A DNA stretch of 39,424 nt. It comes from Microcaldota archaeon. GTDB lineage: Archaea; Micrarchaeota; Micrarchaeia; Micrarchaeales; Micrarchaeaceae. The stretch lies in NCBI GenBank assembly GCA_014874295.1, contig JACWAL010000035.1, forward strand, positions 1 to 39,424, written 5' to 3'. Below the pieces are notes generated by a model, which saw only the letters and a list, made by a program, of their open reading frames with translations, was not told where the DNA came from and ran no database searches. A program made the translations under genes and the position numbers. Below, piece after piece: positions 1-8,628 of the stretch. The stretch's first letter is position 1, and each line of letters opens with the position of its first letter.

Positions 1-128
1 GAGGAATTGAGCTGTACGGTTGCGCCTGGGAACGCTATCGAGCCAGTCTGCATGTACGGCACGTTTGTTGGGACTCCGTTGTTGCCGTTGCCTGAGTAGT
101 CGTTGGCGTTGCCGTTGAGGGGCCACCA
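1..128. repeat. Copy A of exact 128-bp repeat (second copy 1800-1927)
   Basis: Base-by-base comparison of 1-128 and 1800-1927: identical; divergence begins at 129/1928. The copy may extend beyond the left edge. Confidence 0.97.
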
Positions 129-908
129 TCCCGCAAGGCTGGAATTCTGTATGGCGTTGCCTATCGGTCCCTTCGAGTAGAGCAGCGCCACGCTGGCGGA
201 GGGCAGCGCTGTATTGTAGAGCTGTACATTGGAAAGGTAGCCGTACACGCTGCCGTCGCTGTCAGCGGATCCTCCCATCGCGAGCGAGTTGCTGGTGACA
301 GGTATGGAACCAGTCTTGGTAGCAGAGCAGTATAACTGCCCGTTCACGTACTCGTTTATCACAGAGCCGTTGTACGTGAACCCTACGAAGCCCCACGTTG
401 TGTTCGGCATAGAGTACGGATATGATGAGCACGTACTCGAGCTGCTGCCTATGTACCCATTGAACTGGCCCGCACCACCGCCAATGCCTATGTTCATCCC
501 ATACGAGCCTTGTTTTTGCGCGATGGCCGTGCTGCCAGATGGCCGCACCCATGCAAACATACTCATCTGGGAAATCGGGGAGAGCGTGACAGAGTTCGAA
601 ACCGTGATGTATGTGCTGGAAGACGAGAAGACAGCCACGTTCGCGGTCATAGACGGCAACAGCGAAGGGGCGTTGGCTGCGATGACTGCGATGGCCTGTG
701 GCAGCGCCGACTGCAGGTAGCTCTGCAGAGCGCCGTTCAGTTCCGAGGCGAGATTGATAGATGACAGGCTTATCGCGCTCTGCGATGCGATCTGCGAGTA
801 GTCGATGTTTATCAGCTCATAGGTGGTCAGCTCTCCGACCAGCAGTATCAGCATGATTATGCTTATGAGCGTAAGCAAAAGCCCCTTTCTGCTCCTCGTG
901 GCTGTCAT
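1..908 (-). CDS. LamG-domain (concanavalin A-like) pilin-like/surface protein, 3' end beyond left edge
   Basis: Read by hand on the minus strand (not in ORF track because the stop is off-window): ATGA overlap with upstream gene at 905-908 (alternative ATG at 914); N-terminal TM 'RSRKGLLLTLISIIMLILLVGELTTYELINIDYSQIA'; LamG body '...MFAWVRPSG...NGYIGSSSSTC...YGYLSNVQLYNTALPSASVALLYSKG...SLAGWWPLNGNANDYSGNGNNGVPTNVPYMQTGSIAFPGATVQLNSS'. Confidence 0.8.
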   Translation of the reverse strand, partial: MTATRSRKGLLLTLISIIMLILLVGELTTYELINIDYSQIASQSAISLSSINLASELNGALQSYLQSALPQAIAVIAANAPSLLPSMTANVAVFSSSSTYITVSNSVTLSPISQMSMFAWVRPSGSTAIAQKQGSYGMNIGIGGGAGQFNGYIGSSSSTCSSYPYSMPNTTWGFVGFTYNGSVINEYVNGQLYCSATKTGSIPVTSNSLAMGGSADSDGSVYGYLSNVQLYNTALPSASVALLYSKGPIGNAIQNSSLAGWWPLNGNANDYSGNGNNGVPTNVPYMQTGSIAFPGATVQLNS

Positions 909-2656
909 CTCCATACACCTATGCTGACGTTGCTTATCGAAGCGGAGATGGAATTGCTAGTTAGCACCGGGACTGTGGCCATGGTTACGCTATAAGCCGA
1001 GCTGAACGCGTCGGGCAGATAGTTCCCGTTCGAGAATGCGACGTTCTGCGCGCTGCCTGACCTGTAGTTGCCCGAGTAATCGTATGTGTCACCGAGGAGG
1101 GGCCACCAACCTACGACATTGGCGCTGGCTATTGGCACACCCTGCGCGCCCTCCCTGTACAGCTGCGCAGCTTGCGCCGAGGACAATGCGCCATCGTACA
1201 GCTGCACATTGACCAGCGACCCGTTGAGGTAGAGGGAGCCCCAGCACGGAGAGGAACCACCACCTAGCAGGACCGCATTGTTGAGTGCAGGCACAGGGAC
1301 GGACACGCTCCTGTTGTAGATGCGCGCGCCATTCACATAAATCGTCTGGTTGGAGGTTGTTGGGCCTGTCGAGTTCCACACGAAGACGATGTTGTTCCAT
1401 GCGCCCGTCTTGAATATCGGATTGAGGTTCACGTCACCCGGGTTAGTGCCTCCCGAATACGAGACAAGCGTCTCGGAGTTGACGCCCCTTGAAGCTATGT
1501 AGAACCCGTTGGTGTTGCAGGATCCCGAGTCGGAGATTAACATGTTGTAATAATAGGTGTTCTGCAGGGGCCATGCCGTTGCCATGAACCACAGGCTTGC
1601 TGACACATGGCTGCTGCTCGATGGCACAGAACTCGTAGCCACGGTGCTGCTCTGCCCGTTGAACTGCGATGTGTGGAGCGAAGGCGCATAGTATCCGTTC
1701 AGGAACACGCCCGTGCTGTTCGGGACCGCAGATGACGCCACCATGTCGGCGTACGCAGCCTGGCCGCTTGAGTATAGCCGGGCGAGCATGCCGAGCGCAG
1801 AGGAATTGAGCTGTACGGTTGCGCCTGGGAACGCTATCGAGCCAGTCTGCATGTACGGCACGTTTGTTGGGACTCCGTTGTTGCCGTTGCCTGAGTAGTC
1901 GTTGGCGTTGCCGTTGAGGGGCCACCAGCCGGCTAGGCTCGCTCCCTTGAGCGGCATACCGCCCATCCCCTCGTTGTAGAGGTAGGATATCTGGTTAGAC
2001 GTCAGGGATGCACTGTAAATCTGGACGTTGGAGATTGATCCGTAGAAGTACGGATTACTGCCGGCCACGTACCCGATGTACAGCGGCGACGACGTTGATG
2101 TTGGAGTCCCGCTGGCGGAAGTGCAAACCCCATTCACGCATAGAGATGTGCCTGACGAGGTGTACGTGGCAGAGATGAAATACCGGTTGTTGAGCGATGG
2201 CACAGGCTCGCATGCGGATGGTTGATACGTACAAAATTGCAAGCCTCCGGACCCGCCAAAGGCTACCCCCCAGTTATTCGTGCTGTAAGCCCCGATCATC
2301 ATTGGGTATGTGATACTTGACGAAGGATTGGCCGTCGGGTATATCCAAGCAGTGACTGTGAGCGGGTACGACATGCTTAATGCGGTAGAGATATAACTGC
2401 TGTGACCGTTGAACTGCGCGACTGAGGTGCCGCCAGCAGTTATGAACGGGCTCGAGTACTGCGAGGGTATGGCTGCCAGCGCCTGGCTGGCTTTCATGCT
2501 GAGCAACCCTTCCATGACCCTGTGCGCCATCGATGACGGCGCCTGTACTATCGTCTGCGGCTGCGCCGACAGGTAGAGGAGGATTGAGACAGCTATGCCC
2601 GCTATGACGAGCGAGAATATCGCGTCGGTCGTGAATATGAATCCCTTTATCCTCAT
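905..2656 (-). CDS. Pilin-like protein with N-terminal TM and two LamG domains
   Basis: 583 aa; N-term 'MRIKGFIFTTDAIFSLVIAGIAVSILLYLSA'; two LamG modules, each ending NVQxY...LYxEG...GWWPL. Confidence 0.82.
   Translation of the reverse strand: MRIKGFIFTTDAIFSLVIAGIAVSILLYLSAQPQTIVQAPSSMAHRVMEGLLSMKASQALAAIPSQYSSPFITAGGTSVAQFNGHSSYISTALSMSYPLTVTAWIYPTANPSSSITYPMMIGAYSTNNWGVAFGGSGGLQFCTYQPSACEPVPSLNNRYFISATYTSSGTSLCVNGVCTSASGTPTSTSSPLYIGYVAGSNPYFYGSISNVQIYSASLTSNQISYLYNEGMGGMPLKGASLAGWWPLNGNANDYSGNGNNGVPTNVPYMQTGSIAFPGATVQLNSSALGMLARLYSSGQAAYADMVASSAVPNSTGVFLNGYYAPSLHTSQFNGQSSTVATSSVPSSSSHVSASLWFMATAWPLQNTYYYNMLISDSGSCNTNGFYIASRGVNSETLVSYSGGTNPGDVNLNPIFKTGAWNNIVFVWNSTGPTTSNQTIYVNGARIYNRSVSVPVPALNNAVLLGGGSSPCWGSLYLNGSLVNVQLYDGALSSAQAAQLYREGAQGVPIASANVVGWWPLLGDTYDYSGNYRSGSAQNVAFSNGNYLPDAFSSAYSVTMATVPVLTSNSISASISNVSIGVWR
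1800..1927. repeat. Copy B of exact 128-bp repeat
   Basis: Same offset (1799) throughout; encodes GWWPLNGNANDYSGNGNNGVPTNVPYMQTGSIAFPGATVQLNSS on the minus strand in both copies. Confidence 0.97.
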
Positions 2657-3195
2657 GTCCCCTCACCATAACTGGTGTTCGTCCAGATGATTACCTTCAT
2701 GAGCACTGGGCTGCCGTCCAGGTAGCCACTGGCGCTCGAACTGTAGACAGTCACCGCACCATACTGGCTCGGGTTCCTGCCTATGCCTATGTTGACGTTG
2801 TTGTTGCGCAGCTGTATATAGTAGTTGTACGACACGCCCAGCAGCTGCTTGGTAGTCTGGTAATTCGAGTTGGCTATGGACCACAGGGCCGCGAGCTTGC
2901 CCTGCGATATCTGCGTGCCGTTGCCGGTGCCGAGACCTATCGAGATCAGACCCCATGTCAGGCTATTGCTGGAGTTGACCGTGCTTTCCCAGTTGAGCGG
3001 CCACCCCGTGTAGAAGAGCGACCTGCTCAGGGTCTCGGACTGCAGCTGCATCATCTCCGCATTGTTCGAGTAGCTCAGCGACAGCTGTCCCTCTATGCTC
3101 GACCACTCGAACGCGAGCAACGTCATCGCCACAGTGAATATGACTATCGCGAGAACGATGTCGAAGCTCCAGAACTGAAGTTTGAGCGTCCTCAT
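2653..3195 (-). CDS. Pilin-like/pseudopilin protein with N-terminal hydrophobic helix
   Basis: 180 aa 'MRTLKLQFWSFDIVLAIVIFTVAMTLLAFEWSSIEGQ...'; overlaps the downstream gene start (ATGA type), cotranscribed. Confidence 0.7.
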   Translation of the reverse strand: MRTLKLQFWSFDIVLAIVIFTVAMTLLAFEWSSIEGQLSLSYSNNAEMMQLQSETLSRSLFYTGWPLNWESTVNSSNSLTWGLISIGLGTGNGTQISQGKLAALWSIANSNYQTTKQLLGVSYNYYIQLRNNNVNIGIGRNPSQYGAVTVYSSSASGYLDGSPVLMKVIIWTNTSYGEGT

Positions 3196-3199
3196 GCAA

Positions 3200-5362
3200 T
3201 CACGGCAGCCTCAGCAGCTTGTATAAGGGGAGCCCGAAGTTGTAGAGCTCCTGCGCCTGCTGCCGGCTAAGCGATGTGTTATATACCTCGACCTCTGACA
3301 CGTATGCCGATCCCACTTTCCCTGCTTGCGGGTTGTCATTGACGCCGAGCATCAGGTTCGTGGCATAGGAGGACAGCGTCCCTGCCGACGCAGTGAACGT
3401 GCATGACGCCACCTCCTGGCCGTTCAGGTATATCGTTATTCCGGTATAGCCGTTGACGCTCACCAGCGCATCGTACCATGCGCCAGGCATTATCGCGCCG
3501 GAGGACGTGTTGCACTTCTGCGCGCTGACTGGCGAGTATTCCATCCAGGTGAAGTTTGATTTCGGACCGCCCGCCCAGCTGCCTGCGAAGTCGAAGTTCT
3601 GCCCGCCACCTATGCCGGAATTGATTATGCCGTTGTATATGTCGACGATAGGATACTGCACGACTGAGTTTGGCACCATGAACCACTGATTGACTGAGAA
3701 GTTCACGCCGGCAAGCGTTGACGGGCTGACACCGAGCCTCGAGTAGCTTATCTTCGACGCGTAGGAGCCATACCCTCCGGTCATGTTCGGAGTGGAAATG
3801 GTGCTGTTCGACGATATCATCATGGAATTGAATGAAACGGAGACAGCATTGCCGTTGTTCGCGTTAACAGAATAGTCGTTGGCGTTGCCGTTGAGGGGCC
3901 ACCAAGCAGTTAGCGGCACAGAAGGCAGTGGCATGGCGGCGATGCCCTGGGCGTACAAGCTGCTTACCTGAGCCTGCGAGAGCGACGCATTATAGATCTG
4001 CACGTTCGCGATGATGCCATTGAAGAAGTAGTAGCTTCCATTGTAATCCCCTATGTACCCTGTCGTCCTTGCGGTCTGGGCGAACCCGCCAAGGGCCGTG
4101 TTGGCGGTTAGTGTGCCATTGATGTATATAGTCCCAATGCCGCTAGTTGTGTTGAATTGCGCTACTATGAAGTTCCACTGGTTGTACTTCACGGCTGATG
4201 ACCCTGTTTGTACGCTCGTGTAGGTGGACCCTGTAGAATACTGTTCTTGAACTGAGCCGGTGGTCATGATGTAGACCCAGGAGAAGCCAGCGGTGCTGCT
4301 CTGTGGGTTCGAGTTATATATTGTCTCTATGTAACCACTGGTTTTTGGATATACCCATGCGGCGACGGATATGGAACCCTTCGGTAGGGCCGACGGGTTT
4401 TGGATGGCGATTCCGCTGCTTTGCCCGTTGAACTGTCCTGTTAAGATATTTGTCACGTTCTTCTGCATCGGCGACCACTTTATGCTGGACACGGTGCCGG
4501 AGTTCGTTGCGATGATGCCGTTGTTGCCGTTGCCGCTGAGATCTGGCAGCGTGTTGCTGGTCATGCCTCTAACCCCGGAGAACATCGGCAGCCAAAGGAC
4601 CAGGCTACCGCTGGCCGAGAGGTTGGCCCCCAGCGCATAGACCGAAGCGTTGAGTATCTGATATGCACTGTTTGTCGTTATCGATACAATCGCGTTGCCA
4701 TTCGAGGCCGTGATGCCGGGGGCCGTGGACATGACAGCATTCGCGCTTCCGCCCTGTATTGCCACTACGCCAACCTTCCCCCCGATGAACGGACCTCCTG
4801 TCATAGATGCGGCATGGATGTTGAGGTTTATCTGGTTGCCGTATGTGTAGTTGACGGCCACGCTGCCGAGCATGCCTGAGGAGCTAGGCGGTTGCGCGTT
4901 CACGTAGACCGTGCCGAGGTAATTATAGACATGCAGCATGCCGGACACGCTGAGCAGCCTGTAAAGTGTCACCTGCCCGGAAGAGAAGACTGCTGTGCCG
5001 TTGATGACCAGGTTCCTCGCAAAGCTTGAAGACTGTGCGCCGAGCACCTGCGACCCTATCGAGAGGTTGGCCACCACAGTACCTGCAGACGAAAGGTAAA
5101 GCGCATATGGCGTGGAGGAGATGCTGGCCGGCAGCGACACGGTTGCTGCATACCCGTTTCCCGAGGCGAGCGCGATGTCTATCTGGCTGGCCACATCCCT
5201 CGTCAATATCTGGAGGAAAGAGCCCTGCTGCGTCGCAAGCGAAGTGGCGCGCTGGTTTGCCACGAGCGCGAATACCACGACGAATATGATGAGCACGATT
5301 GAATATACTACTATGAACTCCAGCGCAATCTGGGCCCTCCTATCCTGGCGCATCCGCATCAT
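3200..5362 (-). CDS. LamG-domain pilin with class III signal peptide
   Basis: Start placed at MMRMRQDRRAQIALEFIVVYSIVLIIFVVVF (ATG 5362) rather than the track's 5497; RRAQIALEF matches the archaeal class III signal peptide; two LamG-like modules and 'TAWWPLNGNANDYSVNANNG'. Confidence 0.82.
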   Translation of the reverse strand: MMRMRQDRRAQIALEFIVVYSIVLIIFVVVFALVANQRATSLATQQGSFLQILTRDVASQIDIALASGNGYAATVSLPASISSTPYALYLSSAGTVVANLSIGSQVLGAQSSSFARNLVINGTAVFSSGQVTLYRLLSVSGMLHVYNYLGTVYVNAQPPSSSGMLGSVAVNYTYGNQINLNIHAASMTGGPFIGGKVGVVAIQGGSANAVMSTAPGITASNGNAIVSITTNSAYQILNASVYALGANLSASGSLVLWLPMFSGVRGMTSNTLPDLSGNGNNGIIATNSGTVSSIKWSPMQKNVTNILTGQFNGQSSGIAIQNPSALPKGSISVAAWVYPKTSGYIETIYNSNPQSSTAGFSWVYIMTTGSVQEQYSTGSTYTSVQTGSSAVKYNQWNFIVAQFNTTSGIGTIYINGTLTANTALGGFAQTARTTGYIGDYNGSYYFFNGIIANVQIYNASLSQAQVSSLYAQGIAAMPLPSVPLTAWWPLNGNANDYSVNANNGNAVSVSFNSMMISSNSTISTPNMTGGYGSYASKISYSRLGVSPSTLAGVNFSVNQWFMVPNSVVQYPIVDIYNGIINSGIGGGQNFDFAGSWAGGPKSNFTWMEYSPVSAQKCNTSSGAIMPGAWYDALVSVNGYTGITIYLNGQEVASCTFTASAGTLSSYATNLMLGVNDNPQAGKVGSAYVSEVEVYNTSLSRQQAQELYNFGLPLYKLLRLP
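3873..3904. repeat. Third copy of the 32-bp core (tagtcgttggcgttgccgttgaggggccacca)
   Basis: Exact match to 97-128 and 1896-1927, same right boundary; encodes WWPLNGNANDY. Confidence 0.93.
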
Positions 5363-5463
5363 CCCGTATTCTCTCAAAACCTTAATAAATCTGCAGACCG
5401 CGTGCGATACTGCGCGCAACTGTTCTCCTGAACAAATAATAACCTGAACGGTGATAAGGCAAC

Positions 5464-7584
5464 ATGGATGTCGCCGAGGCGAGGGGCAGGATCCCATATG
5501 AGGTAAGCGAGTCGCTTGCAGCCAGGGGCATCATGACATTCACCGAGCCCCAGGCCCTCGCGCTCGGGAAAGGGCTGATGGACGGCAGGAGCATCGTGGT
5601 GGCCTCGCCGACCGCCAGCGGCAAGACGCTCGTCGCTGAGATGGCATGCGCCAATTCCATAATAGCAAAGAGGAGGAAGGCGCTTTACATAGCGCCGATG
5701 AGGGCCCTTGTCAGCGAGAAGTACAGCGAGTTCATGGCCGCCTACCCGTACATCAAGACGGCGATGTCCGTCGGGGACCTGGACTCGGACGACCAGTGGC
5801 TCAGCAAGTACGAGATGATATTCGTCTCGACCGAGAAGCTCGACAGCCTGATGAGGCACGGCGTCGAGTGGCTCGGCGATGTGGGTTGCATCGTCTTCGA
5901 CGAAATACACATGCTTGGAGACCCATCCAGGGGGCCAACGCTGGAGCTGCTCATAACGAAACTGAGGAGCATGAGCGGCGCGCAGGTGATAGCGCTGAGC
6001 GCCACGATCGGCAATGCGGATGAGATCGCAAAGTGGATAGACGCCGAGCTCGTGCAGAGCAACTACAGGCCCGTCAAGCTGAGGAAGGGTATAGTCTATG
6101 ACAGCAAGGTGCACTATGCGAGCGGGAAGGTGGGCAAGGAGAAATGGGACGTGGAGGCGCTCGATGCTAGGAGCGGGGTTCCCGAGACGCAGGTTGTGGA
6201 GGACACGCTCAACAGGAAGAAGCAGCTCATCATATTCTATTCTTCGAGGAGGAACGCAGAGGCCGGCGCAACGAGGATAGCGCCGCACGTCAGGACGATG
6301 TTGGCCGCCTCGGAGCGCGAGGGCCTGGAGAGGCTCAGCGACAGGGTGCTGCACGTACTAGACAGCCCGACGCAGCAGTGCACCAGGCTATCAGAGCTCA
6401 TAAAGGATGGTGTCGCGTTCCACCACGCTGGCCTTATGAACGCCCAGCGTTCCATGATCGAGGATGCGTGCAGGGGCAACCTCATCAAGGCCATCTGTTC
6501 GACGACAACGCTTGGGCTCGGGATAAATATGCCCGCGCACACCGTGCTTGTCAGGGACATACACAGGTATGACGGGACAGGGAGCACGTCAATCGGAACG
6601 AACGAGGTAATGCAACTCTTTGGCAGGGCTGGTAGGCCGAAGTATGACACCGAGGGCAGGGCGCTGCTCGTCGCCTCCTCGAAGGAGGGCATGGAGCTGC
6701 TCTCCAAGAGGTACATGAAGGCAAAGCCCGAGCCCGTAGATTCGGGCATAGGCATCGCGCCAGTGCTCAGAACTCACATATTGGCATTCATAGCAGAGGA
6801 CTTTCTTAACACGAAGGAAGCGATCGACGCCTTCCTCGCCAAGACGTTCTACGGCTTCCAGTACCGAAACATGACAGACATAAAGTACAAGGTCAGCTCG
6901 ATACTTAGGGAGCTGCTCGAATGGGAATTTATCTCGCAGGAGGGCAATGCCTTCTTCGCAACGCGATTGGGCAAAAGGGTGAGCGAGCTCTATATAGACC
7001 CGCTCTCCGCGAGGCAGATGGCGGCGTCGCTCTCAAGGGAGCGCGACGCAATCGGTAACCTCTTCATGCTCTGCAACACGCTCGAGATGAGGCCGTACGT
7101 CAAGGCGGGCGAGGAAGCGCTCGCGGGCTATGCCATGATGTCCAGGGTGAGCGGCATGCCCTTGGACTACGACGCGGAGATGTATGTGGCATACGAGCCC
7201 GAGAGAGCTTATGCGACGGCGCTAATGCTGCGCGACTGGATGGACGAGAAGAAGGAGAGTGCGATCGTGGAGAAGTACTCCACGACACCAGGATTCATCT
7301 ACAACAAGCTCAACAACGCCGGATGGCTGGCTTATTCTGCTATCGAGATGGCGAAGATCCTGCATGTAAGCACGCATGACCTCGTGAACATGAACGCGCG
7401 ACTCAAGTACGGCATAATGGAGGAGCTGCTCGACCTCGTGCGCCTGCGCGGCATAGGAAGGGCGAGGGCGAGGATGTTGTTCTCAAACGGCATAGAGACC
7501 GTAAGGGATATAAAGGAGAACAAGGATAAGGTAACGCGTGTGCTCGGAAAGGAGGTCGCGCAGATGGTCTTCGACCAGCTCTGA
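5464..7584 (+). CDS. hel308: Ski2-family DNA helicase Hel308
   Basis: 706 aa; PTASGKT, DEIHMLGD, SATIGN, FYSSRRNAE, GLGINMPAHTVLVRD, QLFGRAGRPKYD motifs and C-terminal HhH-like region. Confidence 0.9.
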   Translation: MDVAEARGRIPYEVSESLAARGIMTFTEPQALALGKGLMDGRSIVVASPTASGKTLVAEMACANSIIAKRRKALYIAPMRALVSEKYSEFMAAYPYIKTAMSVGDLDSDDQWLSKYEMIFVSTEKLDSLMRHGVEWLGDVGCIVFDEIHMLGDPSRGPTLELLITKLRSMSGAQVIALSATIGNADEIAKWIDAELVQSNYRPVKLRKGIVYDSKVHYASGKVGKEKWDVEALDARSGVPETQVVEDTLNRKKQLIIFYSSRRNAEAGATRIAPHVRTMLAASEREGLERLSDRVLHVLDSPTQQCTRLSELIKDGVAFHHAGLMNAQRSMIEDACRGNLIKAICSTTTLGLGINMPAHTVLVRDIHRYDGTGSTSIGTNEVMQLFGRAGRPKYDTEGRALLVASSKEGMELLSKRYMKAKPEPVDSGIGIAPVLRTHILAFIAEDFLNTKEAIDAFLAKTFYGFQYRNMTDIKYKVSSILRELLEWEFISQEGNAFFATRLGKRVSELYIDPLSARQMAASLSRERDAIGNLFMLCNTLEMRPYVKAGEEALAGYAMMSRVSGMPLDYDAEMYVAYEPERAYATALMLRDWMDEKKESAIVEKYSTTPGFIYNKLNNAGWLAYSAIEMAKILHVSTHDLVNMNARLKYGIMEELLDLVRLRGIGRARARMLFSNGIETVRDIKENKDKVTRVLGKEVAQMVFDQL

Positions 7585-7595
7585 GGTTGAGTTGC

Positions 7596-7793
7596 ATGTA
7601 CGTGTCTGAAACGGCAGCGAGGAAGATGCTGAAGGATGCGGGAGCGGAGCGCATAAGCGAGGAGGCGCTGAAGGAGTTCAGGAAGCACGTTGAGAAGGCA
7701 TCGTTCGAGGTTGCGAGCAAGGCGGTGCGTCTCGCACACCACGCGAAGAGGAAAACAGTAGATGTTTCGGACGTCAAGCTAGCGATAGACTGA
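7596..7793 (+). CDS. Archaeal histone
   Basis: Start at ATG 7596 (MYVSETAARKMLKDAGAERISEEALKEFRKHVEKASFEVASKAVRLAHHAKRKTVDVSDVKLAID); single histone fold with no tail. Confidence 0.88.
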   Translation: MYVSETAARKMLKDAGAERISEEALKEFRKHVEKASFEVASKAVRLAHHAKRKTVDVSDVKLAID

Positions 7794-8102
7794 TTATATA
7801 GCCGCCCCGAGCATCTTGAGCAGCACGATCGTTCCTGTTGCTGGCAGCCCGAATATCGCTATCGGGACGAACAGGGCCCACGTCAGCACGATGCCGAGCT
7901 TGAAGACGTAGTTGAGGATGAAGAGCAACATCACGCCCAGCACGCTGTTTATTATTATGCCGAACACGATCTTCAGGAACACCTTCGCTACCTTCATCAC
8001 TATGAACAGCACGACCGCTATCAGCCCTATCACTATCAGCTCGCTGACTATGCCAGGCCCGAGCGAGGGCAGCGCCAACAGCAGCGGAAGCGGCAGTGCC
8101 AT
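7794..8102 (-). CDS. BofA-like (pro-sigmaK processing inhibitor family) membrane protein
   Basis: Hydrophobic, about 3 TM; 'INSVLGVMLLFILNYV...ALFVPIAIFGLPATGTIVLLKML' resembles the BofA domain pattern. Start could be 8123. Confidence 0.6.
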   Translation of the reverse strand: MALPLPLLLALPSLGPGIVSELIVIGLIAVVLFIVMKVAKVFLKIVFGIIINSVLGVMLLFILNYVFKLGIVLTWALFVPIAIFGLPATGTIVLLKMLGAAI

Positions 8103-8134
8103 AGTGTATGATATGCAGGGCAACGGCTAAAAGG

Positions 8135-8620
8135 CTATGTTATCTTCTCCACTATGGTTATGTATTCTGTGTGCAGGAATCCAGACTGCACGTTCGTGTA
8201 GTTCAGGATTATGTAGCCGTTGTACACCGAGCCGATTGAGCCCGAATACGCGACTCCCCCGCTTGTATAACACTGGACGTTCGAGAACGTGTAGTTGCTG
8301 CCTATCGTCATCGTGACCTGCTTGCTCAGCAGCGTCATGCCCTTGTATGAGGCGGTTGCGTTGCACGATATGGCAGTCACGTTTATGTTGGTCATCGTGT
8401 TCTGCTGTATGTTGAACGTTATCTGGCCGTTTGACGTCATCATTGAGGTGAGGCATGAGAAGTCGGCCTGCGCCACGCACTGCGAGCTGACCAGCGTGCC
8501 CGGAGTGAAAACTCCCAGGTAAATGAACGCACCGAGCACTATAGAGATCATCAGTATCGCCCAGCCGTAGGTGAGTATGTACTCCATCGCCGACTGGGAC
8601 CTCTTGTTCTGCGCTTCCAT
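8135..8620 (-). CDS. Class III signal peptide pilin
   Basis: Start at MEAQNKRSQSAMEYILTYGWAILMISIVLGAFIYLGVF (8620); SQSAMEY pilin signal; SD-like AGTGG upstream of the ATG. Confidence 0.85.
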   Translation of the reverse strand: MEAQNKRSQSAMEYILTYGWAILMISIVLGAFIYLGVFTPGTLVSSQCVAQADFSCLTSMMTSNGQITFNIQQNTMTNINVTAISCNATASYKGMTLLSKQVTMTIGSNYTFSNVQCYTSGGVAYSGSIGSVYNGYIILNYTNVQSGFLHTEYITIVEKIT

Positions 8621-8628
8621 TGGAACCA

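Noticed and set aside
5374-6354. 326-aa minus-strand ORF opposite hel308
   Set aside because: Antisense shadow of the helicase reading frame; no domain recognised.
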